A model generated the notes under the pieces. That model was given only the letters and a program-made list of their open reading frames with translations, searched no databases and was not told where the DNA came from. From JAOUEA01 sp963821925 (GTDB lineage: Bacteria; Actinomycetota; UBA4738; HRBIN12), in assembly GCA_963821925.1 (NCBI GenBank), contig CAWGFO010000002.1:558001-622000 (forward strand): 64,000 bases of DNA. The letters run 5' to 3'. Below, one piece after another: positions 48,677 through 57,752 of the stretch; the first letter of the stretch is position 1, and every line of letters begins with the position of its first letter. Position numbers and translations under genes: made by a program.

Positions 48677-50595
48677 ACGATCGGCGCAGGCATCGGGTAG
48701 TCGCCGTCGGGGAACGCCGTCTCACCGAACGTCGCGGTATCGAGGTCGGCGAGCGTCGCCATGTAGGTCGTCGCGAACACCGCCGCGAACTCCTTCTCGT
48801 CGAGCAGATCCTGCTCGATCGCGCTCCGCGGGACGTACGGGCCGATGTTCTGTCGGTACGTGTAGTCGCGCAGGTACGCCGCCACGTCCTCGCGCGTAGC
48901 GCCGCCCTCGTCCCAGAGGAGCTTCGTATCGAGGTAGATCTCGTGCGGCACGACGTCCTGCACGAGCCCGCTGTTGACCCCGCCGCCGAACTCGGCCTCG
49001 ATGTGCTGGCGGAGCTGGATCGGGTCCAGGCGCACGCCGCCGACGGCATCGGGGAGCGGGCATTGCCCATGGTCGGCCGTGACGATCAATACGTACTCGC
49101 CCGGGAAGCGGGCCTCGAGGAGGTCGACCATGCGGCCGATCTCGGCGTCGACGGCCTCGAGCTGCAGGCCTGTCCAGTCCGAGAACATCCCGTACACGTG
49201 GCCGGTGTAGTCCGGCGACTTGAAGGTCGTGTAGAGGAGGCTCGTCTCGTCGCCGTGGCCGATCGGTTCGGAGTCGAAGGTCGCCTCGAGGAGGTCGCCC
49301 TGATAACGCACGATCGGCGGGCTGCAGCAGGGCGACTGGCGGCTGCCCGGCTTGGGCGCGAACGCCGCGTCCCAATCGGGCGCCACGAAGGCGTCGTCGT
49401 ATCCCGCGAGCACGTCGAGACCGGGCACCGACGCCGGCATCCGGAAGAAGTCGGGGTTGTGCGGCTCCCACCGCTGGGATCCGTCCTCGGCCCAGTACAC
49501 GCCGACGGGCCTCGCGTCGGTGGGACGGTTCCTGCCACCGTAGCCGAGCATCCCCATGTGCCAAACCTGGTAACCGATCTCGCCGACCCACGCACGGTTG
49601 TCGGTCTGGTCGCTCCACAGGTCGGCGAGCGTGGGGACGAGGATGTCGCCCGGGTCCGCCTGCCCCGGCGTGCCGTACGCCTTCCGCGGGGCCTTCCCGT
49701 CGCGGATGTTGTGGCCGGTGATCCCGTGCTGGCTCGGGAACGTGCCCGTGCCGATCGACGCGTGCGCGCACGCCGTGACCGCCGGGAACGACCCCACGAT
49801 CGCGTTGCGGAAGTTCGCGCCCTCGCCCATCAGGCGCCTCAGGTTCGGCCACTGGTCGGGGAAGTTGTCGAGGACGTTCCAGCCGCCGCCGTCGATCACG
49901 AATGTCATCACGACCTTCGGCTTCCTCGCCGACCGTGAGGTCGCGATCGGGAGCGGCGTGCCGAGGCGGTCGCCCGGCCAGTCGGCGCCGATCAGGGCCG
50001 CGGTGGTGGGCGCGAGGTCGGCGAGCGTCACGCGCTCCTCGGAGTCGGAGGCCACGACGATGCCGGGTGCGTGCACGACGAGCGGGATCCGCTCGAGGTA
50101 CATCCAGCTGCTCGCGTGGCTCGTCCGCGGATCCTGCGGCACGAGCGTCAGCGATTCGAAGGTGTAGTTCGAGCTGTTGAAGGGAGCGAGCAGCAGCTGG
50201 AGATCGCCCGAGCGGCCCTCGTGGTACGCGCGCTTCACGAGCTCCATGTACTCGGCGCCCATGTCGGAGGCCATCGCCTCCTGGACCGGGCGGGGATCGG
50301 GGCGCGCGGCCTTCCGCGTGAACCACCCGAGGCTCGGCCCGACGAACGCCCAGACGAGTCCGGCGGCGCCGGCGCCGACCAGGAACCGGCGTCGAGCGGG
50401 GTCATGGGGGGCTTCGCTCGCATCCCTCGTGGCGATCGCCATCGCGAATAGACCGATCCCGAGCACGAGCAGCCCGGTGAGGACGCCCAGGATCAGGGAG
50501 CCTGCGAGCGCCACGGCGAAGCCGGCGAGCCCGCCCACGAGGGCGAGCAGGACCAGGGCGAGCGGGAACCGACGGGTCGTCATGGGGTCGCTCAT
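48673..50595 (-). CDS. Membrane-anchored alkaline phosphatase-superfamily phosphodiesterase
   Basis: A 640-residue protein. Two N-terminal TMs (FPLALVLLALVGGLAGFAVA and a second ending LLVLGIGLFAMAIA) precede a third hydrophobic stretch (FLVGAGAAGLVWAF). A beta block with ERIPLVVHAPGIVV and LADLAPTTAALIG, normally late in sulfatase-like folds, comes before the catalytic start VVMTFVIDGGGWNVLDN. The nucleophile region is PAVTACAHASIGTGTFPSQHG and a late metal site is VTADHGQCP. The order suggests a permuted or extended fold; similar actinobacterial proteins exist. It likely cleaves phosphodiester or nucleotide pyrophosphate bonds outside the membrane. ATG 50595 was chosen because upstream frame sequence is Arg-rich. 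Confidence 0.85.
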   Translation of the reverse strand: MSDPMTTRRFPLALVLLALVGGLAGFAVALAGSLILGVLTGLLVLGIGLFAMAIATRDASEAPHDPARRRFLVGAGAAGLVWAFVGPSLGWFTRKAARPDPRPVQEAMASDMGAEYMELVKRAYHEGRSGDLQLLLAPFNSSNYTFESLTLVPQDPRTSHASSWMYLERIPLVVHAPGIVVASDSEERVTLADLAPTTAALIGADWPGDRLGTPLPIATSRSARKPKVVMTFVIDGGGWNVLDNFPDQWPNLRRLMGEGANFRNAIVGSFPAVTACAHASIGTGTFPSQHGITGHNIRDGKAPRKAYGTPGQADPGDILVPTLADLWSDQTDNRAWVGEIGYQVWHMGMLGYGGRNRPTDARPVGVYWAEDGSQRWEPHNPDFFRMPASVPGLDVLAGYDDAFVAPDWDAAFAPKPGSRQSPCCSPPIVRYQGDLLEATFDSEPIGHGDETSLLYTTFKSPDYTGHVYGMFSDWTGLQLEAVDAEIGRMVDLLEARFPGEYVLIVTADHGQCPLPDAVGGVRLDPIQLRQHIEAEFGGGVNSGLVQDVVPHEIYLDTKLLWDEGGATREDVAAYLRDYTYRQNIGPYVPRSAIEQDLLDEKEFAAVFATTYMATLADLDTATFGETAFPDGDYPMPAPIV

Positions 50596-50706
50596 ATCGT
50601 CCCAGAGGGAGACGACCCGGCGAGCGAACGGGACGTTGCGTTCTGGTGGCGGTCGGCGGCTCGGTCGAGCGCTCCAGGAGAGGTGCGCCATACCGATACC
50701 TCGGAG

Positions 50707-51051
50707 ATGAAGGCTCGGGGATGGTTCACGGTGGTCCTGTTGGTCGTCGCGAGCGCGACCATCTTCGCGTGGCGCAGCCGGGCCGAGCCCGTGCGGTGCT
50801 CGAACGTCGACACCACGTTCGACTACGCAGCCGGGACCACGACGTTCGATACGAGAGAGGAAGCCGTGGAGAACGCCGTCTCGAGCACGCTGGACGGCGA
50901 CCTCGGAGACTTCACCCTCGGAGCGGCAGGCCCGGAGCGATACGTCGTCCACTGGGAGGACGAGGATCCTGCGAACCCGCTCGTCGTCGGCGTCAGGCGT
51001 GCTGGTGAGGGCTTCCTGCCGACCGGCCTCAGCTGCTCAGGATCGGCCTGA
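50707..51051 (+). CDS. Small membrane-anchored hypothetical protein
   Basis: A 114-residue protein with an N-terminal signal/anchor (GWFTVVLLVVASATIFAW) and a short outer domain with Cys in PVRCSNVD and LSCSGSA, perhaps one disulfide. The middle shows FDTREEAVENAVSSTL and YVVHWEDEDPANPLVVGV. I do not recognise the family. The start is uncertain: GTG 50683 sits directly after AGGAGAG, too close for a standard site, while ATG 50707 has no site. It lies between two minus-strand genes, which supports an independent small gene. Confidence 0.6.
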   Translation: MKARGWFTVVLLVVASATIFAWRSRAEPVRCSNVDTTFDYAAGTTTFDTREEAVENAVSSTLDGDLGDFTLGAAGPERYVVHWEDEDPANPLVVGVRRAGEGFLPTGLSCSGSA

Positions 51052-51054
51052 CCG

Positions 51055-52248
51055 TTACGAACGCTTGCGGGGCAGGTCCAGGAAAGGCATCGGGGAGACG
51101 GTCGCCTTGACCTTCCCGCGCTCGCCCTCCACGGTCCACTCGATCGAGAGCTCGGTGCCGGGCTTCTCGAGCGCCTTGTCCACCGAGCCGAACGCGATCA
51201 TCTTCTTGATCGTGGGGCCCCAGGTGACCGAGGTGGCGCGGCCGACCTGCCGGCCTTCCTTGTAGACGGGCACCGCGGCGCGCTCGACCTTCGGCGAGAC
51301 GCCCGGGGCGAGGCCGTGCTTCGCGAACATCCGCTCGATCCCGGCCCACTCGATGTCGAGACCGACGAGCCGACGTGCGGGGCCGCCCGCGGCCTGCTCG
51401 GCCAGCAGCGCGCTCCGCCCGATGAACTCGGCGTTCTTGTTGAAGTTCACGAGGCGTCCGAGGCCGAGCTCGAAGGGGGAGTACTGCTGCTCGGGCGAGA
51501 CCGCGTGGCGGGCGCTCGTGTACTCGGCCTCGATCAGGATCAGGCCGGCCTCGACGCGCGCGACGTCCATCGCGGTGATCCCGACGGGGTAGATCCCGTA
51601 GTCCACGCCCACCTCGAAGACCTTGTCCCACACGGCGAGCGCGCCGTCGGCGGGCATCCACAGCTCGTAGCCGCGGTCGCCCGTGTAGCCGGTGCGCGTC
51701 ACGTCGACGGGCGTGCCGGCGATCTCGGACACCCGGCGGCGGAAGTACTTCACGTCGGCCCAGTCCTGGCCGGTAGCGGCCTCGAGCACCTCGCGGGAGA
51801 GCTGGCCCTGGATCGCCAAGCCGGCGGTCTCGTCGCTGATGTCGTTCACCTCGACGTCGAGATCGGTGCCGGCCATCAGGAACCAGCGGTAGCAGGGATC
51901 GGCGGCGGTGATCCGGTAGGTCGAGTCCGACAGGCGCGTCACCGTGCCGTCGTCGACGACCTTGCCCTCCTCGTCGCACCAGGGTGTGTAGTAGACCTGA
52001 TCGACCTGGAGCTTCGAGATGTCGCGCGTCATCACGCGGTCCAGCAGACGCGCGGCGTCCCTCCCGGAGACCTCGTACTTGTACAGGGGGCTCACGTCGA
52101 TCACGGCCGCGGCCTCGCGGATCGCGTTGTACTCGATGTCGTGGAAGTCCGAGTACACGGCGGCCGAGTAGTAGCCGGCCCACTCGCCCCAGGCCAGCTT
52201 CTTGTTCAGCTCCTGCTCACGCGGGAAGAACGCTGTGCCGACGCTCAA
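51055..52248 (-). CDS. GcvT-like aminomethyltransferase-family protein
   Basis: A 397-residue protein of the GcvT/DmdA/dimethylglycine-oxidase superfamily. It shows WAGYYSAAVYSDFHDIEYNA, IDVSPLYKYEVSG, ADVKYFRRR, VTRTGYTGDRGYELWM, VARVEAGLILIEAEY and FIGRSALLAEQ, the folate-binding parts. TTG 52248 is the best start: GGAGG lies seven bases ahead (GGAGGTCCACCG TTG) and the frame beyond it is not family-like. No glycine-cleavage genes (gcvH, gcvP) are nearby, so it is probably not the housekeeping T protein but a tetrahydrofolate-dependent demethylase or related enzyme. Divergent from two FAD oxidoreductases. Confidence 0.88.
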   Translation of the reverse strand: MSVGTAFFPREQELNKKLAWGEWAGYYSAAVYSDFHDIEYNAIREAAAVIDVSPLYKYEVSGRDAARLLDRVMTRDISKLQVDQVYYTPWCDEEGKVVDDGTVTRLSDSTYRITAADPCYRWFLMAGTDLDVEVNDISDETAGLAIQGQLSREVLEAATGQDWADVKYFRRRVSEIAGTPVDVTRTGYTGDRGYELWMPADGALAVWDKVFEVGVDYGIYPVGITAMDVARVEAGLILIEAEYTSARHAVSPEQQYSPFELGLGRLVNFNKNAEFIGRSALLAEQAAGGPARRLVGLDIEWAGIERMFAKHGLAPGVSPKVERAAVPVYKEGRQVGRATSVTWGPTIKKMIAFGSVDKALEKPGTELSIEWTVEGERGKVKATVSPMPFLDLPRKRS

Positions 52249-52474
52249 CGGTGGACCTCCTCTGACGGTGGACGCGGTCACGCGGGACCGCCGGTCAGGA
52301 AGCCTAGCCCACGCCCTCGAGGCCCGACATCTGCTCGTTGACCTGAAGTCACGGTCCCGTTGGTGGCCCCCCACCCCCCCGGATAGCATGGGCGAACGGC
52401 GGCGACGCACGTCGCCTATCGGGGTGCGCTTGACCCCGAGTCACCACTTCGAACACGCCCCAAGGAGGGTCCGC
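52249..52474. promoter_or_regulatory. Divergent intergenic region, gcvT-like / FAD oxidoreductase
   Basis: For the plus strand, TTGGTG (52360-52365) and TAGCAT (52384-52389) are 18 bases apart and AAGGAGGG precedes ATG 52475. For the minus strand, TAGGCT at 52306-52301 is a possible -10 box. No gene fits inside. Confidence 0.4.
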
Positions 52475-54076
52475 ATGGCCAAGCGATACGACGCGGTCGT
52501 GATCGGCGGGGGTCACAACGGCCTGATCACGGCGGCCTACCTGGCCAAGGCCGGCAAGTCGGTCGTCGTGCTCGAGAAGAACCCGATCCTGGGCGGCGCC
52601 GCCACCACGGTGGAGCACGTGCCCGGCTTCCGCTTCAGCGCGATGTCGTACGTCGTGTCGCTCCTGCGCCCCGAGATCATCCGCGAGCTCGAGCTGCCGA
52701 AGCACGGCCTCGAGATCCTCCCGCTCGACGGCACGATCACGCCGCTGGATGACGACTACCTCTGGCGCGTGAACGACCACGGCAAGACGGTGCGCGAGCT
52801 CCGCCGCTGGTCGAAGAACGACGCGGAGGCCTACGAGGAGTACGGCCAGCTGATGGCCGAGATGGCGCGGTTCATCAAGCCGATCCTCTCGATCGTCCCG
52901 CCGGACCCGGGGAAGATCTCGCCCACGCACTGGCTGCCGCTCGGCCCGCTCGCGAAGTCGTTCCGGGACCTGCCGCAGAAGCTGCAGACCACGTTCATCC
53001 AGCTGATGACGATGAGCGCCGCCGACTTCCTGGACCAGTGGTTCGAGACCGAGCCGCTGAAGGCCACGATGAGCGCCTCGGGCATCATCGGCACGTTCCA
53101 GGGCCCGCGCTCGCCCGGCACGGCGTACGTGCTGCTCCACCACTACATGGGCGAGATCGACGGCGCCTTCCGTGCCTGGGGGATCCCCAAGGGCGGCACC
53201 GGCGGGATCAGCTACTCGATCGCGAACGCCGCGCTCTCGCTGGGTGCCGAGATCCGCACCGAGACCAAGGTCACGAACATCATCACGAGGGGTGGCCGCG
53301 CGATCGGCGTGGCGCTCGAGGGCGGCGAGGAGGTTCACGCCGACGTCGTGATGTCCTCGCTCGACTCGCGGTGGACGTTCATCCACCTGCTCGAGAAGGG
53401 GATCCTCGATCCCGACTTCGAGTCCGACGTGATGCGCTACAAGTACCGGGGCTCGAGCGGCAAGGTGAACCTGGCGCTCGACTCGCTGCCCGAGTTGGCG
53501 TGCAAGCCCGGCCGGGGCGAGTGGCTGCGCGGGGCGATCTCGTTCTCCCCGAGCCTGGACTACATGGAGCGCGCGTACGACGACGCGAAGTACGGGAACT
53601 ACTCGAAGCGCCCCTACATCGACTGCATCATCCCGACGCTCGTCGACCCGACGATGGCGCCCCCCGGCAAGCACACGATGAGCTGCTTCGTGCAGTACGC
53701 GCCGTACCACCTGGCCGACGACAACGAGTGGACGCCCGAGCGGCGGGACGCGTTCGGCGAGACCGTGATCGACACGCTCGAGGAGCGGTTCCCCGGGATC
53801 CGCGACAAGATCGTCGGCAAGCTCGTGCTCTCGCCCAAGGACATCGAGGACTGGACGGGGCTGTCCGAGGGGAACATCTTCCAGGGCGAGCTCTCGCTCG
53901 AGCAGCTGTTCTTCAACCGGCCCGTGCCCGGCTGGGCGCGCTACCGCACGCCGGTGCCCGACCTGTGGATGTGCGGGTCGGCCACGCACCCCGGCGGCGG
54001 CATCATGGGCGCGAACGGCCGCCTGGCCGCGCTCGAGTACCTCAAGGAGAAGAAGAAGGGACGGAGGGCGGCCTGA
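52475..54076 (+). CDS. FAD-dependent oxidoreductase, phytoene-desaturase/PYROXD2-like (copy 1)
   Basis: A 533-residue flavoprotein. The N-terminal dinucleotide loop is VVIGGGHNGLITAAYLAKAG (GxGxxG) followed by VVVLEKNPILGGAA. The C-terminal FAD block has LWMCGSATHPGGGIMGANGR. The middle part (FLDQWFETEPLKATMSASG, GGISYSIANAALSLGAEI) is that of the phytoene-desaturase-like group that includes PYROXD2. Carotenoid genes are absent, so a carotenoid role is unlikely. It overlaps the second copy by one base (TGATG). Strong site AAGGAGGG. Substrate unknown; co-location with a GcvT-like gene hints at amine or methyl-group metabolism (inference). Confidence 0.92.
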   Translation: MAKRYDAVVIGGGHNGLITAAYLAKAGKSVVVLEKNPILGGAATTVEHVPGFRFSAMSYVVSLLRPEIIRELELPKHGLEILPLDGTITPLDDDYLWRVNDHGKTVRELRRWSKNDAEAYEEYGQLMAEMARFIKPILSIVPPDPGKISPTHWLPLGPLAKSFRDLPQKLQTTFIQLMTMSAADFLDQWFETEPLKATMSASGIIGTFQGPRSPGTAYVLLHHYMGEIDGAFRAWGIPKGGTGGISYSIANAALSLGAEIRTETKVTNIITRGGRAIGVALEGGEEVHADVVMSSLDSRWTFIHLLEKGILDPDFESDVMRYKYRGSSGKVNLALDSLPELACKPGRGEWLRGAISFSPSLDYMERAYDDAKYGNYSKRPYIDCIIPTLVDPTMAPPGKHTMSCFVQYAPYHLADDNEWTPERRDAFGETVIDTLEERFPGIRDKIVGKLVLSPKDIEDWTGLSEGNIFQGELSLEQLFFNRPVPGWARYRTPVPDLWMCGSATHPGGGIMGANGRLAALEYLKEKKKGRRAA

Positions 54077-55656
54077 TGGCGAAGTCCGAGATCGTCGTCA
54101 TCGGCGCGGGCCACAACGGCCTGGTCGCCGCCGCCTACCTCGCGAAGGCCGGGCACCGGGTCACGGTGCTCGAGCGCTCGTCCGAGGTCGGCGGGATCCT
54201 GCGGAACACCGAGATCGCGCCCGGCTTCATCGCGCCCGGGATCGGCCACACGGTCGGGCGCATGCGCGAGAGCGTGATCAAGGACCTGAACCTGACGCGC
54301 CACGGGCTCGAGCTGCTGACGCCGGACGTTCGCGTGTTCGCCCCGCAACCCGATGGGTCGGCCGTCACGTTCTGGGCCGATGCGGCGAAGAGCGCGGCCG
54401 AGATCCGCGAGCGGAACCAGAAGGACGCCGATGCCTACCTCGCGTTCGACAAGAAGGTGCGCGTGATCGCGAGCTTCCTCGCCTACATCAACGTCGCGAC
54501 GCCTCCCGACGCGAAGAGCCCGTCCCTGTCGGACGCGATCATGGGGCTGAAGCTCGGGAAGGCGTTCAAGGACATCGGCGCCGTGGCCGGCCGCGAGACG
54601 ATCCGCTCCCTCCCGATGGCCGTCGCCGACCTCGTGCAGGAGACCTTCGAGGACGAGGCCCTGCGCGGGCCGCTCTCGACACGCGGGATCAAGTTCACCG
54701 CCACGGGACCATGGGCGGCCGGCACCGCGTCCGTCTTCCTGAACGACTCCGCCGGCAACGACGGGGGAGCGCCGGGTGAAGCCACGTTCGCGAAGGGAGG
54801 CACCGGCGCGCTCGCTGCCGCTCTGGCGAAGGCCGCCGAGTCCTACGGTGTCACGATCCGCACCGGCGCGGAGGTCTCGCGGATCCGCACGAAGAACGGC
54901 CGCGTCGCGGGCGTGACGCTCGCCGACGGGTCCGAGATCGACACGACGGCCGTCGTGACGGGGGCCGACCCCAAGCGCACGTTGAACCTGTGCGATCCGG
55001 TCGAGTTGGGTCCCCACATGGTGTGGCGCGCGAACAACATCCGCACACCGGGCGCCACGGCAAAGGTGAACCTCGCGCTCTCGGGCCTGCCGACGTTCCA
55101 CGGCGCCGACGACCCCGAGCGGCTGAAGGGCCGGATCGTGATCGCCCCCTCGATCGACCACGTCGAGAAGGCGAAGGACGCGGTGAAGTACGGGCACCTC
55201 GCCGAGGAGCCGTGGCTCGAGGCCACGATCCCGACGCTCGTGGACCCGTCGCTCGCGCCCGAGGGTAAGCACGTGATGAGCGTGCTCGTCGAGGGCGCGC
55301 CGCGGCACCTGCGCGATTCGACCTGGGAAGCGGAGCGCGAGCGCCTGGGCGATATCACCGTGAAGACGCTCGAGCAGTACGCGCCCGGCCTGGGCGAGCT
55401 CGTCGAGGCCCGCGAGGTCATCACGACCGAGGACTTCGAGACCGAGTACGGCCTGTCGGGCGGGCACGTCTACCACGCCGAGCCGGGCCTCGATCAGTTC
55501 TTCGCGTGGCGGCCGCTGGCGGGGGAGGCGCGTTACCAGCTCGTCGTCGACGGCCTCTACCTGGCCGGTTCCGGCGCCCACCCGGGCGGCGGCGTCACGG
55601 GCGGACCCGGTGCGAACGCGGCCCGCGCGATCCTGAGCGACCTCGACAAGCGGTAG
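54076..55656 (+). CDS. FAD-dependent oxidoreductase, phytoene-desaturase/PYROXD2-like (copy 2)
   Basis: A 526-residue paralogue of the preceding gene. It has VVIGAGHNGLVAAAYLAKAG, TVLERSSEVGGILR, the substrate-domain block FAKGGTGALAAALAKAAESYG and the C-terminal LYLAGSGAHPGGGVTGGPGAN. The two share the fold and many motifs but clearly differ in the middle, so they may form a heterodimer rather than being redundant. Translation is coupled to copy 1 through the TGATG overlap. No downstream partner; the next gene is convergent. Confidence 0.92.
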   Translation: MAKSEIVVIGAGHNGLVAAAYLAKAGHRVTVLERSSEVGGILRNTEIAPGFIAPGIGHTVGRMRESVIKDLNLTRHGLELLTPDVRVFAPQPDGSAVTFWADAAKSAAEIRERNQKDADAYLAFDKKVRVIASFLAYINVATPPDAKSPSLSDAIMGLKLGKAFKDIGAVAGRETIRSLPMAVADLVQETFEDEALRGPLSTRGIKFTATGPWAAGTASVFLNDSAGNDGGAPGEATFAKGGTGALAAALAKAAESYGVTIRTGAEVSRIRTKNGRVAGVTLADGSEIDTTAVVTGADPKRTLNLCDPVELGPHMVWRANNIRTPGATAKVNLALSGLPTFHGADDPERLKGRIVIAPSIDHVEKAKDAVKYGHLAEEPWLEATIPTLVDPSLAPEGKHVMSVLVEGAPRHLRDSTWEAERERLGDITVKTLEQYAPGLGELVEAREVITTEDFETEYGLSGGHVYHAEPGLDQFFAWRPLAGEARYQLVVDGLYLAGSGAHPGGGVTGGPGANAARAILSDLDKR

Positions 55657-55671
55657 CGCATCGGCCCTCGG

Positions 55672-56613
55672 TCACGCCGGGCAGGGGCCGATGACCGCCT
55701 CGATCCCGTCGTGGTCGGAGCCGGGGACCTCATAGGTGTCGGCGCCCACCCCGCACCAATCCTGTGGGATGAACAGGTGGTCGATCCGCAGCTGGAAGAT
55801 CGGCCAGATCTCGCCGTGGTACGTGGAGCGCGGCCATCCGCTCGTGCGCATCGCGTCGAGGAACGACCCGTCGAGGATCCGGTAGCTGAGCGTCCGGTCG
55901 CTCATGTTCATGTCGCCCATCAGGATCGCCGGATCGGTCTCGGCCTGCAGGTCGCCGATCAGCCGCTCGGTGAAGTCGCGCTGCTGCTGGAACGTCGTGT
56001 CGTGGAGCGGGTTCAGCCCGTGGACGACGTACACGATCAGTCGGCCGTACGGCCCGTCCACCGCGACGCGCAGCACGCGGGTCTTGTTCAGGTTCCCGGG
56101 GGTCTCGAGCTCGATAACGGGGAAACGGGCACGCAGGCCGAGCTCGCCCCGGGTGACCCCGTAGGGGAACTCGGGCTGTTCCGAGAGCGCCGCCCAGAAG
56201 GTCCCGTCGCGGCGCATCTCGACCACGCCCAGGATGTCGGGCTGTCGCCGGACGAGCACGTCGACGGCGGCGGGAATCTCCTCGTTGAACTCGTAGACGT
56301 TCGCGGACGCGACGCGGAGCGGGGAGTTCGGGAAGTCGGTTGGCCGGGGCATCCTGGGCGCGAGCGTCGCGATCAAGGTCACGGCGACCACCGACACCCC
56401 GACCGCCGCGAGGATCGGACGGACGAGGATCACCGAGAGCACGAACAGGGTGAGCGCCCCCACCACGCCGAAGACCGGGAGCGCCACGCCGACCGCGTCG
56501 ACCGGGCCGCCGGCCGCGCGCACGGCGAACCACAACCAAGGGGTGGCCACCGCGGCGATGCCCAGCCCGGTGATCCGATGCCGGCGCCGCGCGCCCGGGG
56601 GAAGGGAGCTCAT
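55672..56613 (-). CDS. Endonuclease/exonuclease/phosphatase (EEP) family membrane protein
   Basis: A 313-residue protein. Three N-terminal hydrophobic segments (residues 14-85) are followed by an EEP domain: LRVASANVYEFNEE, PDILGVVEMRRDG (catalytic Glu), VVHGLNPLHD, ILMGDMNMSDRT (D/N pair) and a final SDHDGIEAVIG with the SDH catalytic His. This is the pattern of membrane-linked phosphodiesterases or phosphatases in actinobacteria. Active site would face outside. Real substrate is unknown. It lies tail-to-tail with the second FAD oxidoreductase. Confidence 0.9.
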   Translation of the reverse strand: MSSLPPGARRRHRITGLGIAAVATPWLWFAVRAAGGPVDAVGVALPVFGVVGALTLFVLSVILVRPILAAVGVSVVAVTLIATLAPRMPRPTDFPNSPLRVASANVYEFNEEIPAAVDVLVRRQPDILGVVEMRRDGTFWAALSEQPEFPYGVTRGELGLRARFPVIELETPGNLNKTRVLRVAVDGPYGRLIVYVVHGLNPLHDTTFQQQRDFTERLIGDLQAETDPAILMGDMNMSDRTLSYRILDGSFLDAMRTSGWPRSTYHGEIWPIFQLRIDHLFIPQDWCGVGADTYEVPGSDHDGIEAVIGPCPA

Positions 56614-56711
56614 CGTCCGAGGAGCCTACCGGCGCAACGGCCCTCGGAGTGTGTCCGAACCGTGACTTCTCGGACGGCTCACGGCGGTCGCGGTATGGCA
56701 GACTCGCCCGC

Positions 56712-57752
56712 ATGACCGACGCACCCGACTTCCGACTCGAGCGCAGCGAGTTGCGCGGCGAGGACGAGTTCACCGAGTTCGCCTCCACCGATCTGCCCTA
56801 CTACTCGGACTGGCGCGGCTCCTTCGAGAAGCTCCCGTGGGCCACCGACGACGAGTCGCTCCGCGCGGCGGACGCCGACGTCGCGATCGTGGGTGCGCCG
56901 CTCGACGAGGGTGTGTCGTCACGTCCGGGCGCGCGCTTCGGTCCGCGCGCGATCCGGATGGCGCCCACCACGTGGGGCACCGAGACGGCGTGGTCGATCC
57001 AGCTCGACACCGAGCCCTACGCGAACCTCACCGTCGTGGATGCCGGCGACGCGCCGATCGTCCCGACCCGGTTCCAGCGGGGGCTGCGCGTGATCCACGA
57101 GAAGGTCTTCCGTGTGGCCGAGTGCGGTCCGATCCCGATCGTGCTCGGCGGCGACCACTCGATCACGTTCCCGAGCGCGGCCGCGGTCGCCCGGCATGTG
57201 TGGCCGCGGAAGGTCGGGATCGTGCACTTCGACGCGCACGCCGATACGGGCGCCGACCAGTGGGGGAACCTCTACGGCCACGGCGAGCCGATGCGTCGCC
57301 TGATCGAGGAGGGATGGGTCGCCGGCAAGAACTTCGTGCAGCTGGGGCTCCGTGGTTACTGGCCCGAGAAGGAGACGTTCGACTGGATGCGCGAGCAGGG
57401 CATGCGCTGGCACCCGATGGTCGAGATCGAGGACCGCGGGGCCGAGGCCGTGATCACGGACGCGATAGCCGAGGCGCTCGACGGCCCCGACTGCATCTAC
57501 CTGAGCGTGGACATCGACGTCGTCGACCCCGGGATGGCGCCCGCGACCGGCACGCCCGAGGCCGGCGGGATGCTCGCGCGCGAGCTCCTGCGGGCGGTGC
57601 GACAGATCGTCGGCCAGGTCGACCTCGTCGGCATGGACGTCGTCGAGGTCGCCCCGCCGTACGACCACGCCGAGATCACCGCGATCCTCGCGCACCGCGT
57701 GGTGATGGAGGCGATCAGCGCCCTCGGCAAGCAGCGGAACGACGCCTCGTGA
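56712..57752 (+). CDS. Agmatinase/ureohydrolase-family protein
   Basis: A 346-residue member of the arginase fold. The binuclear Mn sites are all seen: His in LGGDHSITFPS, HFDAHADTGADQW, and SVDIDVVDPGMAPATGTPEAGG. DAHAD with an agmatinase-like C-terminal MDVVEVAPPYDHAEIT supports agmatinase or a related guanidino-acid ureohydrolase. CAGACT at 56699-56704 ends seven bases before the ATG. The methyltransferase gene overlaps by four bases. Agmatinase would make putrescine, the substrate of a true spermidine synthase; a link to the gene at 35338 is only speculative. Confidence 0.9.
   Translation: MTDAPDFRLERSELRGEDEFTEFASTDLPYYSDWRGSFEKLPWATDDESLRAADADVAIVGAPLDEGVSSRPGARFGPRAIRMAPTTWGTETAWSIQLDTEPYANLTVVDAGDAPIVPTRFQRGLRVIHEKVFRVAECGPIPIVLGGDHSITFPSAAAVARHVWPRKVGIVHFDAHADTGADQWGNLYGHGEPMRRLIEEGWVAGKNFVQLGLRGYWPEKETFDWMREQGMRWHPMVEIEDRGAEAVITDAIAEALDGPDCIYLSVDIDVVDPGMAPATGTPEAGGMLARELLRAVRQIVGQVDLVGMDVVEVAPPYDHAEITAILAHRVVMEAISALGKQRNDAS

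Noticed and set aside
51055..52410. A longer GcvT-like protein from 52410
   Set aside because: The extra 54 residues are Arg/Ser-rich and not family-like; a strong ribosome site supports TTG 52248.
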